Notes under the pieces: model-generated
Databases searched by the model: none
What the model saw: the letters and a program-made list of their open reading frames with translations, nothing else
What the model was told of the DNA's origin: nothing
Shown: piece by piece, positions 7,664-13,786 of the stretch
Numbering within the stretch: the stretch's first letter is position 1
Layout of the letters: each line of letters begins with the position of its first letter
Translations under genes and position numbers: made by a program
DNA from: Methanobacterium sp.
GTDB taxonomy: Archaea > Methanobacteriota > Methanobacteria > Methanobacteriales > Methanobacteriaceae
DNA length: 13,786 nt
Direction of reading: 5' to 3'
NCBI GenBank assembly: GCA_003151535.1
Contig: PLXT01000080.1
Coordinates: 12,062 to 25,847, forward strand

Positions 7664-8377
7664 TCATGCCTTTATATTCATTAATTCATCTACTCGTTCA
7701 GGATTTTTGATTCCTGGTGCATCTTCAACACCCGAATTTACATCCACATAGTCTATTACCCTTTCAAGTATTGCCTTTGTATTTCGAATTCTTTCAGAGT
7801 TAATTCCACCAGCCAGGAATATTTCCAGATTATGATTGGCTTCTTTGGCAATTCTAACAGCTTCAAATGCCATATCTATTGGAATTTGTTTTCCTGTGCC
7901 ACCGCTTTTGCCATTTACCTGGTAATCGAAGAGCAGGGCATCGCATGTTTTTGCAAAATCTTCTATTTCCAACACCTTTTCCTCAGAGAATTTTATACCA
8001 TTTCCAGTGGTATACTCTAGTGAGTCTTCCGATATTCCCACGGCCCTGATGATCTTCATATTAGGTTCGACTGGTGTTCTGTGAAAATTTTCTATCCATT
8101 TGAGATATTTTATTTGACTGAATGTTAATGAATGAAGCTGAACATTTCTTATACCTGTTTTTTTCATTTTCATCACAACTTCTTCTGGATTTTCGGATTC
8201 TAACACCATAACAGCCCTTTCTCGATTTTTAAGTTCTGATACTAATTCTATGATCTCCTTGAGCTTCACATACCTCTTGGATCTTTTGATATTTATGAAT
8301 CCTATGAGGTTGGCTCCTGATCCTTCGCATTTGGAAACATCCTGGGATCTGGTGATTCCACAGATTTTAACTTTCAT
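7664..8377 (-). CDS. trpF: Phosphoribosylanthranilate isomerase
   Basis: TrpF performs the Amadori rearrangement of phosphoribosylanthranilate to CdRP. The 237-residue barrel opens with KVKICGITR, where C6 is the family's general base. VQLHS (79-83) and D151 in the segment LLFDYQVNGKSGGTGK supply the substrate site and general acid. The end, VNSGVEDAPGIKNPERVDEL, is the usual phosphate-binding and C-terminal pattern. It is a little longer than typical members of 200-220 residues because of extra sequence in the middle. The ATG overlaps the trpC stop (ATGA), with AGGAT about nine bases upstream. It is the last gene of the tightly overlapped E-G-C-F block. Confidence 0.94.
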   Translation of the reverse strand: MKVKICGITRSQDVSKCEGSGANLIGFINIKRSKRYVKLKEIIELVSELKNRERAVMVLESENPEEVVMKMKKTGIRNVQLHSLTFSQIKYLKWIENFHRTPVEPNMKIIRAVGISEDSLEYTTGNGIKFSEEKVLEIEDFAKTCDALLFDYQVNGKSGGTGKQIPIDMAFEAVRIAKEANHNLEIFLAGGINSERIRNTKAILERVIDYVDVNSGVEDAPGIKNPERVDELMNIKA

Positions 8378-9222
8378 ATTCTAACTATCCTTTCACCCTT
8401 AACAGCATTGATAATGTTGGTTGCTGTTTTTAACATTTCATTATATCCGTCTGCACCCATGATAGATGTTCCTATAAGCAGTGCATCAACACCATACTCT
8501 GATAGTTGTATTGCATCGTCTTTTGATCTGACACCACTTTCAGATACTAGGATAACTTCGGACGGTACATATTCTGCGAGCTTCTCTGTTGTTTTAAGTT
8601 CTACAACGAAGTTCTCCAGGTTTCTGTTGTTTATGCCTATAATTTCTGCACCTGCATTTAATGCATTTGATATATCTTCCCTGTTTCTGCATTCAACAAG
8701 CGGGTCTATTTTGAGTTCATTGCATATTGAAATTCCCTCTTCAAGGTCGGGGTAGATACTATTCATCAATAGAACTGCACCTGCACCTGCATTTTTTGCC
8801 TGATATATCTGATATTCGTTGACTATAAAATCCTTTCTAAGTGTTGGAATATCTATAAGGGTGTGTGCTGATCTTAGGTTTTCCAAGCTGCCCTTGAAAT
8901 ATCTTTCCTCTGTGAGTATGGATATGGCAGATGCACCCGATTGTTCAAAGGCTTTAAGTGCATCTTCTATTGTTATGTTTGAGATATCACCCATAGATGG
9001 TGAGGCTGGTTTGTATTCACATATAACACCCACATCATCGTCCTTATCCAGTGCTTTTTTGAAGCTGAAACTGTTCTTCCAGATTATATCTGAATCTGTT
9101 TTAGATGATTCTATTTCATCTTTAAGAATATCTATTGGTATTAATTCCATTTCCCTCTGAAGATCCTTTCTTCTGTGTTTTATTATGTCGGATAACTGGA
9201 CCCTGTTTTTTTGAACCTTCAT
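8374..9222 (-). CDS. trpC: Indole-3-glycerol phosphate synthase
   Basis: TrpC closes the indole ring, turning CdRP into indole-3-glycerol phosphate. The 282-residue (beta-alpha)8 protein keeps the catalytic pair E69/K71 in CEYKPASPSMGDI, K130 in LRKDFIVNEYQIYQAK, E178 in PLVECRN, the asparagines of GINNRNL (196-202) and SESGV near 228. The methionine in SPSMG replaces the commoner lysine. It is a separate TrpC, not fused to TrpF. The ATG overlaps the trpG stop by four bases, with GGAGAT (9229-9234 on the complement) six bases upstream. Confidence 0.95.
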   Translation of the reverse strand: MKVQKNRVQLSDIIKHRRKDLQREMELIPIDILKDEIESSKTDSDIIWKNSFSFKKALDKDDDVGVICEYKPASPSMGDISNITIEDALKAFEQSGASAISILTEERYFKGSLENLRSAHTLIDIPTLRKDFIVNEYQIYQAKNAGAGAVLLMNSIYPDLEEGISICNELKIDPLVECRNREDISNALNAGAEIIGINNRNLENFVVELKTTEKLAEYVPSEVILVSESGVRSKDDAIQLSEYGVDALLIGTSIMGADGYNEMLKTATNIINAVKGERIVRI

Positions 9223-9794
9223 TGGCTTATCTCCACAAAGTTTTCCAGTAGTTTGATGCCTTGGGAAGTGCCAATTGATTCTGGATGAAATTGAAGTCCA
9301 TATATGGGTTTATCTCTATGTTTTATTCCCATTATCATACCATTATTGGTTCTTGCAGTTATTTCAATACAGTCTGGTGTGTTTTTATCGACACAAAACA
9401 GTGAATGGTACCTTGCAGCTATTAATGGATTGGGTATGCCGCTGAAAATTCCATCTTCTGTGTGGTATATACTGCTCTGTTTACCGTGTACTGGTTCATT
9501 ACGGCTTATTTCACCACCATATGCAATGAATATACCCTGATGTCCTAGACATACTCCGAGTATTGGAATTTCAGATCCTAGTTCCTTTATAACCTGCATG
9601 GATACACCGAAGTCCCTGCTTTTATCCGGGCTTCCAGGTCCTGGTGATATTATTATGCCCCGGGGGTTGAGTTTTCTGATCTGGTCAACTGTTATTTCAT
9701 TGTTTCTTATAACTTCTATATGGGGATAAATTTCTCCAACCATTTGGTAGAGGTTGTAGGTGAATGAATCGTAGTTGTCGATTATGAGTATCAT
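9219..9794 (-). CDS. trpG: Anthranilate synthase glutamine amidotransferase subunit
   Basis: TrpG hydrolyses glutamine and passes ammonia to TrpE. The 191-residue class I amidotransferase opens with LIIDNYDSFTYNL. It has the oxyanion loop SPGPGSP (50-56), the nucleophile C82 in GVCLGHQ, and the His-Glu pair in LQFHPESI near residue 170. HGKQSSI is the usual substrate-side segment. In some organisms the same protein also serves p-aminobenzoate synthesis; its place directly after trpE makes anthranilate synthesis its main task here. The ATG overlaps the trpE stop by four bases, and GGTGAT (9800-9805 on the complement) is a well-placed ribosome binding site inside the trpE end. Confidence 0.96.
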   Translation of the reverse strand: MILIIDNYDSFTYNLYQMVGEIYPHIEVIRNNEITVDQIRKLNPRGIIISPGPGSPDKSRDFGVSMQVIKELGSEIPILGVCLGHQGIFIAYGGEISRNEPVHGKQSSIYHTEDGIFSGIPNPLIAARYHSLFCVDKNTPDCIEITARTNNGMIMGIKHRDKPIYGLQFHPESIGTSQGIKLLENFVEISQ

Positions 9795-11197
9795 TTAATA
9801 TCACCATCAATTGTTTTAACCCGATTAAACATGTTTTTATTTGCATTGTTAAGAGCGCTTAGAAGGGCTCCGGCTTTATTTTCGCCCTCATAGTATTCTT
9901 CTTCGGGTATGGAATCGTGTACTATACCCGCTCCTGCCTGTATTTTGGCATGGTTTCCATCGCATACCATGGTTCTTATGGTGATGGCAAAATCTGCATT
10001 CCCATTGAGTGAGAAATATCCCACCGCACCTGCGTAAGATCCTCTTGGTTTGTTTTCTAGTTCGTCTATAATTTCCATTGCCCTTATCTTGGGTGCACCA
10101 CTGAGTGTTCCGGCTGGAAACATTGATTCAAATGCATCTACAGCTGTTTTATCACTTTGTAGTCTTCCCTGTACACGTGATACAATGTGCTGTACATGTG
10201 AAAACTTTTTCACATCCATGTACTCAGGAACTGTTACAGTTCCAAATTCACTTACCTTTCCCACATCGTTTCTTGCAAGGTCAACAAGCATTAAATGTTC
10301 TGCTCTTTCCTTTTCATCCTCTAAAAGTTCTTTCTCGAGTTTTTTATCCTCGAGTTGTGTTTTTCCCCTTTTCCTTGTTCCTGCTATTGGAAAAGTTTCT
10401 ACCATCCTGTTTTCAACTCTTACAAGCATTTCCGGGCTTGAACCTATTATTTCACGTTCACCGATTTTAAGATGGTACATGTAGGGTGATGGATTTATCT
10501 TTCTTAAACTTTCGTAGAATGACAGCTTGTTTCCCCTTAATTCATATTCTTTGGCGTTTGAAATTACATCCTGGAATACCTCACCCGCATTAATTCTTTC
10601 CTTGACTTCTATAACCATGGCTTCAAATTCTTGTTTCGTGAAGTGCTGGTTTTTTTCCGTGTATTCTATGCCTTCGATCTCATGGGTTTCCCCTGCAATT
10701 TCTTCTATTTCTTCGAGTCTGTTCTCGCCTAGTGTGACGTATTCACATTTATTGCGGATTCTGTCAAATATTATTCCATCAAGAAACAGTCCAAATTCAA
10801 AGTCTGGCTTTTCACCGGGTAACAGGTCAATGGGTTGGAAGTGTCTTGCTGCTTCGTATGAAACATATCCAACTAGACCTCCCCTGAATCCTTTTTTTCC
10901 ATTTGCTTGGGAGGTCAGTTTTCGGATTTCATCGAAGGGATTTTTAACCTCAATTTCCTGTTTTTGTCCATCGGTTTCTATTTCCAGGATGTTATCCCTG
11001 GCCCTTAGAATTGCCGATGGTTTAAATCCTAAAACTGAGAATCTTGCAAGTCCACTGTCACTTTCCATTGATTCTAATAGGAAGGTGCTGGAGTAGTTTG
11101 AGTATAAATTTTTAAATAATTCAAAAGGAGAATTAAATTGTAGATCCTTACTCTTAGGTTCGTTTATTTTTATATTGTATTCGCCAAAAACATTCAC
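9791..11197 (-). CDS. trpE: Anthranilate synthase component I
   Basis: TrpE converts chorismate and ammonia to anthranilate, the committed step. The 468-residue protein has the tryptophan feedback motif LLES (40-43) followed by MESDSGLARFSVLGF, so allosteric inhibition is expected. The chorismate-binding domain (about 185-450) shows FPIAGTRKRG (269-278), LMLVDLARNDVGK (302-314), SHVQHIVSRVQG (333-344) and PAGTLSGAPKIRAME (361-375). The best start by homology is GTG at 11197, but no ribosome binding site lies at a proper distance from it. AGGTGA (11213-11218) is instead spaced for an ATG at 11207 that is out of frame. Either a short overlapping ORF is translated first or one base is surplus here; removing one base would give a start MKAVNVFGEY. 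Confidence 0.96.
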   Translation of the reverse strand: MNVFGEYNIKINEPKSKDLQFNSPFELFKNLYSNYSSTFLLESMESDSGLARFSVLGFKPSAILRARDNILEIETDGQKQEIEVKNPFDEIRKLTSQANGKKGFRGGLVGYVSYEAARHFQPIDLLPGEKPDFEFGLFLDGIIFDRIRNKCEYVTLGENRLEEIEEIAGETHEIEGIEYTEKNQHFTKQEFEAMVIEVKERINAGEVFQDVISNAKEYELRGNKLSFYESLRKINPSPYMYHLKIGEREIIGSSPEMLVRVENRMVETFPIAGTRKRGKTQLEDKKLEKELLEDEKERAEHLMLVDLARNDVGKVSEFGTVTVPEYMDVKKFSHVQHIVSRVQGRLQSDKTAVDAFESMFPAGTLSGAPKIRAMEIIDELENKPRGSYAGAVGYFSLNGNADFAITIRTMVCDGNHAKIQAGAGIVHDSIPEEEYYEGENKAGALLSALNNANKNMFNRVKTIDGDIK

Positions 11198-11207
11198 TGC
11201 CTTTCAT
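11154..11207 (-). CDS. Possible 17-residue ORF overlapping the trpE start
   Basis: An ATG at 11207 opens a 17-codon frame, MKGSECFWRIQYKNKRT, ending at TAA 11154-11156. It starts ten bases before the trpE GTG and overlaps trpE by 44 bases in another frame. AGGTGA, a six-base match to the archaeal anti-Shine-Dalgarno sequence, lies five bases upstream, better placed than anything serving the GTG. It contains one Trp codon (codon 8). It may be a regulatory leader, or an artefact of a one-base insertion that separates the true trpE start from its frame. Confidence 0.3.
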   Translation of the reverse strand: MKGSECFWRIQYKNKRT

Positions 11208-11212
11208 AATTG

Positions 11213-11218
11213 TCACCT
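11213..11218 (-). promoter_or_regulatory. Ribosome binding site AGGTGA before trpE
   Basis: AGGTGA on the - strand is five bases from the out-of-frame ATG at 11207 and 15 bases from the trpE GTG at 11197. The spacing to the GTG is unusually long, which is what raises doubt about the trpE start. Confidence 0.6.
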
Positions 11219-11268
11219 TGATAATTTAATAGTAAAATTATTCAATAAAATATAGTACTTCAAAGTAT

Positions 11269-11276
11269 TATTTAAA
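11269..11276 (-). promoter_or_regulatory. TATA box of the trp operon
   Basis: TTTAAATA read on the - strand differs by one base from the archaeal TTTATATA. It predicts a start near 11247 and a leader of about 40-50 bases. The TRP boxes end eight bases upstream, where TFB contacts the BRE. A second candidate, TATATTTT (about 11245-11252), is closer to the gene. Confidence 0.55.
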
Positions 11277-11283
11277 GCTTTAG

Positions 11284-11299
11284 TGTACAAATATGTACA
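11284..11299. promoter_or_regulatory. Paired TRP boxes (TrpY operator)
   Basis: Two copies of the palindrome TGTACA (11284-11289 and 11294-11299) are separated by AATA, so their centres are 10 bp apart, one helical turn, on the same face. TGTACA is the TRP box bound by TrpY in Methanothermobacter. The pair lies between the trpE TATA (-) and the trpY TATA (+), close to both, fitting one operator that represses the operon and trpY itself. Confidence 0.85.
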
Positions 11300-11303
11300 T
11301 AGA

Positions 11304-11311
11304 TTTATATA
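11304..11311 (+). promoter_or_regulatory. TATA box of trpY
   Basis: TTTATATA is a perfect archaeal TATA match, four bases after the second TRP box and 33 bases before the trpY ATG. It predicts a transcript beginning about ten bases before the ATG, so the leader is very short. Confidence 0.75.
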
Positions 11312-11344
11312 GTTGGTTCATTAATGAATAGTTTGTGAGATAAA

Positions 11345-11848
11345 ATGTGGGACAGAATAAAACATAAATTTGATAAATTCCCTGCAAGAATGGCTGTTGC
11401 AAGGAAGATAGTTGAACTCGGACTTAGGGTTGGAAAAACAGGTAAAATATACTGTGGAAACGTGGAAATCAGTGATGTAGCCCTTGCAAGATCGGTTGGA
11501 GTTGATAGACGAACAATTAAATCAACTGTAGATATTATCCTTGCAGATCCCCAGCTTTCAGGAGTATTTCAAAATATATTCCCTGCTGGTACACTGCTTA
11601 AAAATGTAGCAGATAATCTTGGTTTCGGTGTAGTTGAAATTGAAGCAGAAGCAGGAAATGCAGGCATACTCGCCAGATCAACTGAACTAATATCTTTAGA
11701 GGGTATAAGTATCAGACAGGCACATGCCGGAGATCCTGAATTGGAGGAAAACCCAAAACTCACCATAATAACGGAAAAACCTATTAAAGGAGAGCTTATA
11801 AACAAGTTTCTGAATATTCCTGGTGTAAAAAAAGTTTCAATCTACTAA
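11345..11848 (+). CDS. trpY: TrpY, tryptophan-responsive repressor
   Basis: TrpY of Methanothermobacter represses its own gene and, with tryptophan bound, the trp operon. This 167-residue homologue has an N-terminal helix-turn-helix (about 41-66; EISDVALARSVGVDRRTIK) and a C-terminal ACT-like ligand domain (about 96-167; VVEIEAEAGNAGILARSTEL, ending IPGVKKVSIY). Amino acid binding to ACT domains is known for the family. The position divergent from trpE with paired TGTACA boxes between them matches the characterised system. The ATG at 11345 follows a weak GTGAG; the expected transcript start is so close that near-leaderless translation is likely. Identity rests on domains, operator and synteny together. 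Confidence 0.9.
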   Translation: MWDRIKHKFDKFPARMAVARKIVELGLRVGKTGKIYCGNVEISDVALARSVGVDRRTIKSTVDIILADPQLSGVFQNIFPAGTLLKNVADNLGFGVVEIEAEAGNAGILARSTELISLEGISIRQAHAGDPELEENPKLTIITEKPIKGELINKFLNIPGVKKVSIY

Positions 11849-11872
11849 ATACAACATGATGAATGTCCACTA

Positions 11873-11879
11873 TTTTTTT
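11873..11879 (+). terminator. T7 terminator of trpY
   Basis: A T7 run about 25 bases past the trpY stop, in a short spacer facing the convergent arsR gene. Confidence 0.45.
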
Positions 11880-11944
11880 AATAAATATCTCCTAATTTAA
11901 TAGTCTTTAAACGACTCTTCCAGCATGTTCGAGTTGATTAATAC

Positions 11945-11966
11945 ACTTTAAGACCATTATTAAAGT
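11945..11966. repeat. Perfect 7-bp inverted repeat between trpY and arsR
   Basis: ACTTTAA (11945-11951) and TTAAAGT (11960-11966) flank an eight-base loop. It sits between the ends of two convergent genes, 36 bases past the arsR stop, so it may help end the arsR transcript. No clear T run follows in either direction. Confidence 0.35.
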
Positions 11967-12001
11967 ACTCTACAGTAATATCCCCATAATTAATCTATTT
12001 T

Positions 12002-12268
12002 TTAGGGAGTTCCTATGAGCTCCTTTAGATTTTCTGGTAGTTTTGGATTTGATAGTTTGTAATGTATCCATACTCCTTCTTTACGCCATTTTAATAGACC
12101 CGCATTTTTTAATAGATTTAAATGGTGAGATACTGTTGGTTGTGGTTTATCAAGTGCGGTCATTATCTCACAGACACATAGTTCATCGTGTTCCAATAGG
12201 TAAACTATTTTTAGTCTCGTAGGATCTCCAAGTGCTTTGATTATATCTGCATTTTTTTTGTATTTCAT
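12002..12268 (-). CDS. ArsR-family winged-helix regulator (N-terminal arm out of frame)
   Basis: The 88 residues make a complete ArsR/SmtB winged helix: IIKALGDPTRLKIVYLL (9-25), the metal-site helix ELCVCEI (29-35), the recognition helix KPQPTVSHHLNLLKNAGLL, and the wing WRKEGVWIHYKL. ELCVC is the As(III)/Cd(II) site of ArsR-type sensors, which leave DNA when metal binds. It is divergent from arsC, its likely target. The ATG at 12268 has a poor ribosome binding site. A better start, ATG 12359 with AGGA six bases upstream, opens a 36-codon arm in another frame that joins at an A8 run; removing one A would give one 118-residue protein, the normal family length. Either the gene is damaged, a base is surplus in the data, or slippage makes both forms. 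Confidence 0.75.
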   Translation of the reverse strand: MKYKKNADIIKALGDPTRLKIVYLLEHDELCVCEIMTALDKPQPTVSHHLNLLKNAGLLKWRKEGVWIHYKLSNPKLPENLKELIGTP

Positions 12269-12359
12269 CTTCCACTGGCATTTCAGAAAGTATTTTTTCT
12301 AGATTCTCAATCTGGTTACAGTTGGGTTTTCCTACTCCCTTAACTTCACATGTTTTCAT
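12252..12359 (-). other. Out-of-frame N-terminal arm of the ArsR regulator
   Basis: From the ATG at 12359 the frame reads MKTCEVKGVGKPNC, then a helical stretch ending MPVEDEIQK, before meeting the A8 run (12252-12259) where the frame is lost. Two cysteines lie near the start, as in ArsR relatives with an N-terminal metal arm. AGGA (complement of 12366-12369) is well spaced for this ATG. The fit of the two frames at the A8 run shows they once formed one gene. Confidence 0.6.
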
Positions 12360-12435
12360 AGTCAGTCCTATACAACCTGATATAAATATATGGATATTAA
12401 TAGTTGGGTGAGAATGGAACATTTAGGACTAAGGA
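12360..12435. promoter_or_regulatory. Divergent arsR-arsC control region
   Basis: One AT element, GATATAAATATATGG (12379-12393), offers a TATA box in each direction: TATAAATA (12381-12388) for arsC and TTTATATC on the - strand for arsR, which would give an almost leaderless arsR transcript. CAAC (12373-12376) and GTTG (12403-12406), with partly matching inner bases, form an imperfect inverted repeat around it and are a candidate ArsR operator. Both genes have AGGACT a few bases before their ATG. Confidence 0.45.
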
Positions 12436-12861
12436 ATGACCAAGCAAAAATCAAAGGGAAAAGTTCTGATTATTTGTAACCACAACTCAGCCAGATCCCA
12501 GATTGCCGAAGGACTATTAAAATCATTATATGGCGAATATTATGAGGTTTACAGTGCTGGAAGTAATCCTACTACTGTAAATCCATATGCAATAAAAGTT
12601 CTGTTAGAAATTAGTGTTGATATATCCGAAAATCGATCTAAAAATCTTAAAGAATTTGAAGGTTTAGAATTTGACTATGTAGTTACAGTATGTGGTGTAA
12701 AAGGTCAAACATGCCCATTTCTCTCTGGAGGAAAAACTTATATCCAAAAACCATTTGAAGACCCTGCAGAAGTTAATGGAACTGACCATGACAAAACTCA
12801 AGCATTCAGAAGAACTAGAGATGAAATTCTATTGTGGCTTGAGAAGACCTTCAAGGTATGA
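12436..12861 (+). CDS. arsC: Arsenate reductase, LMW phosphatase/thioredoxin type
   Basis: The 141-residue protein reduces arsenate to arsenite through a cysteine relay. The phosphatase-type loop CNHNSARS (14-21) has nucleophile C14 and R20. C86 and C93 in VTVCGVKGQTCPF keep the seven-residue spacing of the second and third redox cysteines of thioredoxin-linked ArsC. FEDP (107-110) supplies the acid aspartate, and FRRTRDEI follows as in the family. Length matches ArsC. AGGA (12425-12428) is seven bases before the ATG. It is divergent from an ArsR-type gene, the classic arrangement. No arsenite pump (ArsB/Acr3) is in the window, so arsenite export must be encoded elsewhere, if at all. The three cysteines argue against a plain protein tyrosine phosphatase. 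Confidence 0.9.
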   Translation: MTKQKSKGKVLIICNHNSARSQIAEGLLKSLYGEYYEVYSAGSNPTTVNPYAIKVLLEISVDISENRSKNLKEFEGLEFDYVVTVCGVKGQTCPFLSGGKTYIQKPFEDPAEVNGTDHDKTQAFRRTRDEILLWLEKTFKV

Positions 12862-12981
12862 GTGTTTTGGGTGTATATAATATTATAAATGTGTTATAAA
12901 CTAGGATACATTCATTATACAGCAATTAATGGGTTTTCTTGTTTCGAATGTAAAAGAAGATCCTTTTATTAATTTTATACT

Positions 12982-12988
12982 AAAAAAA
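12982..12988 (-). terminator. T7 terminator of the DGC gene remnant
   Basis: A T7 run on the - strand about 55 bases past the stop of the DGC-type reading frame. Confidence 0.35.
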
Positions 12989-13042
12989 TAGTTATTTCAT
13001 TTTGTAATCATTTAATTTGTCCATTTTATGGATTTTAGAGGT

Positions 13043-13404
13043 TTATTTATTTTCAACTCTTTTAATTTCATTTTTTATTTTGTTTTTCATATATTCAACA
13101 CAAATTTCACCGTTATCGTCAAGTCTGGAGACATCTGTAGGTTTTAAATTTTTTTTATTAAGTTCATCCATTAGATTAATATTTTGAATGGGTTTTACTC
13201 CCTTTTGTTCCAGTATTTTAAGGGTGCAGTCACCATCACAACCACTAATAGCGATAATTGGATATTTCTTGATTAAATTTTTAAATCCATCCCTATCTGC
13301 TGATGTATCCCCCCATACATATGGATATGGTATTATCTGTTTCTTCAACTATATCTGCAGATATTACTCGGGAAACTAAACCATATGTACTCTATTCCAC
13401 TACA
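13043..13404 (-). pseudogene. Broken DGC-type putative zinc-binding protein
   Basis: The intact 3' part (residues ISGCDGDCTLKILEQKGVKP onward, stop at 13043) matches the DGC domain of putative zinc-binding proteins (PF08859). Upstream the match jumps frame. Before the G6 run (13310-13315) the coding frame reads YGLVSRVISADIVEETDN, then TISICMG, and continues as DTSADRDGF if one G is dropped. Further upstream another frame reads CSGIEY (from 13404), joining if one base is lost near 13383-13386. Together the three frames restore all four cysteines of the family. No start codon precedes CSGIEY; a TAG does. The TTG at 13348 gives a 101-residue frame, but its first dozen residues are out-of-frame product. 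I read it as a decayed gene, unless the surplus bases are data errors. The role of the family is not known to me. Confidence 0.65.
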
Positions 13405-13423
13405 CTAATTATTTAAAATTAAT

Positions 13424-13430
13424 AAAAAAA
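13424..13430 (-). terminator. T7 terminator of hypC
   Basis: A T7 run on the - strand about 75 bases past the hypC stop; a T5 lies closer, at 13498-13502. It separates hypC from the DGC remnant. Confidence 0.35.
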
Positions 13431-13504
13431 TAGATAGTCAATAACAGAACAAATAAAATTAATTAAAATAGAATATTGAAGGAAATAATAAAAGAGATAA
13501 AAAT

Positions 13505-13762
13505 TTAAATTGCTTTTTCTAACTCTGCTTCTTTATCTTCTTCATCAAGAACTTTTAAAAGCTCATCCCATGCTTCTAAAGATTCTTTAGCTTCCTCATC
13601 TGTTAAAACTTCTATGGCATATCCAGAATGAACAAGAACATATCTACCTATATCTAAGTCTCCTACTAAGTCTAACTTGGCCTGCTGCCTTACGCCTCCA
13701 AAATCAACTGTGGCCACTTTATCGGTAATACTAACTATTTGTGCTGGTGCTGCAATACACAT
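13505..13762 (-). CDS. hypC: Hydrogenase maturation chaperone HypC
   Basis: HypC/HupF proteins carry the Fe(CN)2CO unit with HypD and deliver it to the large subunit of NiFe hydrogenases, which methanogens growing on H2 need in quantity. The 85-residue protein begins MCIAAPAQIVSI, with the essential C2 directly after the initiator methionine. It continues with the usual small barrel, VATVDFGGVRQQAKLDLVGD and GRYVLVHSGYAIEVL, and ends in an acidic helix. Length is normal. GAGGT lies about nine bases before the ATG. The promoter lies beyond the window edge, and no other hyp gene is visible. Confidence 0.93.
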   Translation of the reverse strand: MCIAAPAQIVSITDKVATVDFGGVRQQAKLDLVGDLDIGRYVLVHSGYAIEVLTDEEAKESLEAWDELLKVLDEEDKEAELEKAI

Positions 13763-13786
13763 ATCAATCTACCTCGTTAACTTGAT

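Noticed and set aside
10170..10196. Two more TGTACA sequences, 21 bp apart, inside trpE
   Set aside because: They lie in conserved coding sequence (around SHVQHIVSRVQG) far from any promoter, and a six-base word is expected about three times by chance in this window. Single copies at 2980-2985 and 6183-6188 were set aside for the same reason.
10050..11096. Long ORFs antisense to trpE
   Set aside because: They are serine- and leucine-rich reverse readings of a clear trpE gene, with no domains and no ribosome binding sites.

Overview
The window looks like chromosome from a hydrogenotrophic methanogen of the order Methanobacteriales, closest in style to Methanobacterium. The grounds are the trpEGCFBAD order with a divergent trpY regulator and TGTACA boxes, an archaeosine synthase, an archaeal-type adenylate kinase, TATA-type promoters with T-run terminators, AT-rich spacers, and a hydrogenase maturation chaperone. 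The genus is inferred from gene content and order, not from a database search.

Layout on the + strand, left part: the 3' end of a large superfamily 1 helicase fused to a Vsr-like nuclease and a DUF3320 tail (1-1557); a short archaeosine synthase with a PUA domain (1943-2854); a DUF59/MIP18-type Fe-S assembly protein (3052-3342) followed one base later by an adenylate kinase homologue (3344-3901); and tRNA-Ile(GAT) (4064-4136). The centre is a complete tryptophan operon on the - strand, trpE-G-C-F-B-A-D (11197 down to 4446), taking chorismate to tryptophan. trpE-G-C-F are chained by 4-base stop/start overlaps, as are trpB-A. Two gaps, 70 bases before trpB and 29 before trpD, divide the operon.

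trpY (11345-11848, +) is transcribed away from trpE. Two TGTACA boxes, 10 bp apart centre to centre, lie between the two outward-facing TATA boxes, so one repressor-bound site could shut both promoters.

The right part carries an ArsR-type regulator (-) divergent from an arsenate reductase (+), a broken DGC-type zinc-binding gene (-), and hypC (-). The arsR gene is split from its cysteine-containing N-terminal arm by a one-base frame break in an A8 run. The DGC gene is spread over three frames with all four expected cysteines still recognisable.

Most of the window is ordinary core metabolism and I see no wholly new multi-gene system. The best leads are a 17-codon ORF with one Trp codon and a good ribosome binding site that overlaps the trpE GTG start out of frame, the paired TRP boxes, the arsR frame break, the DGC remnant, and the partial helicase-nuclease that resembles a single-gene defence protein.
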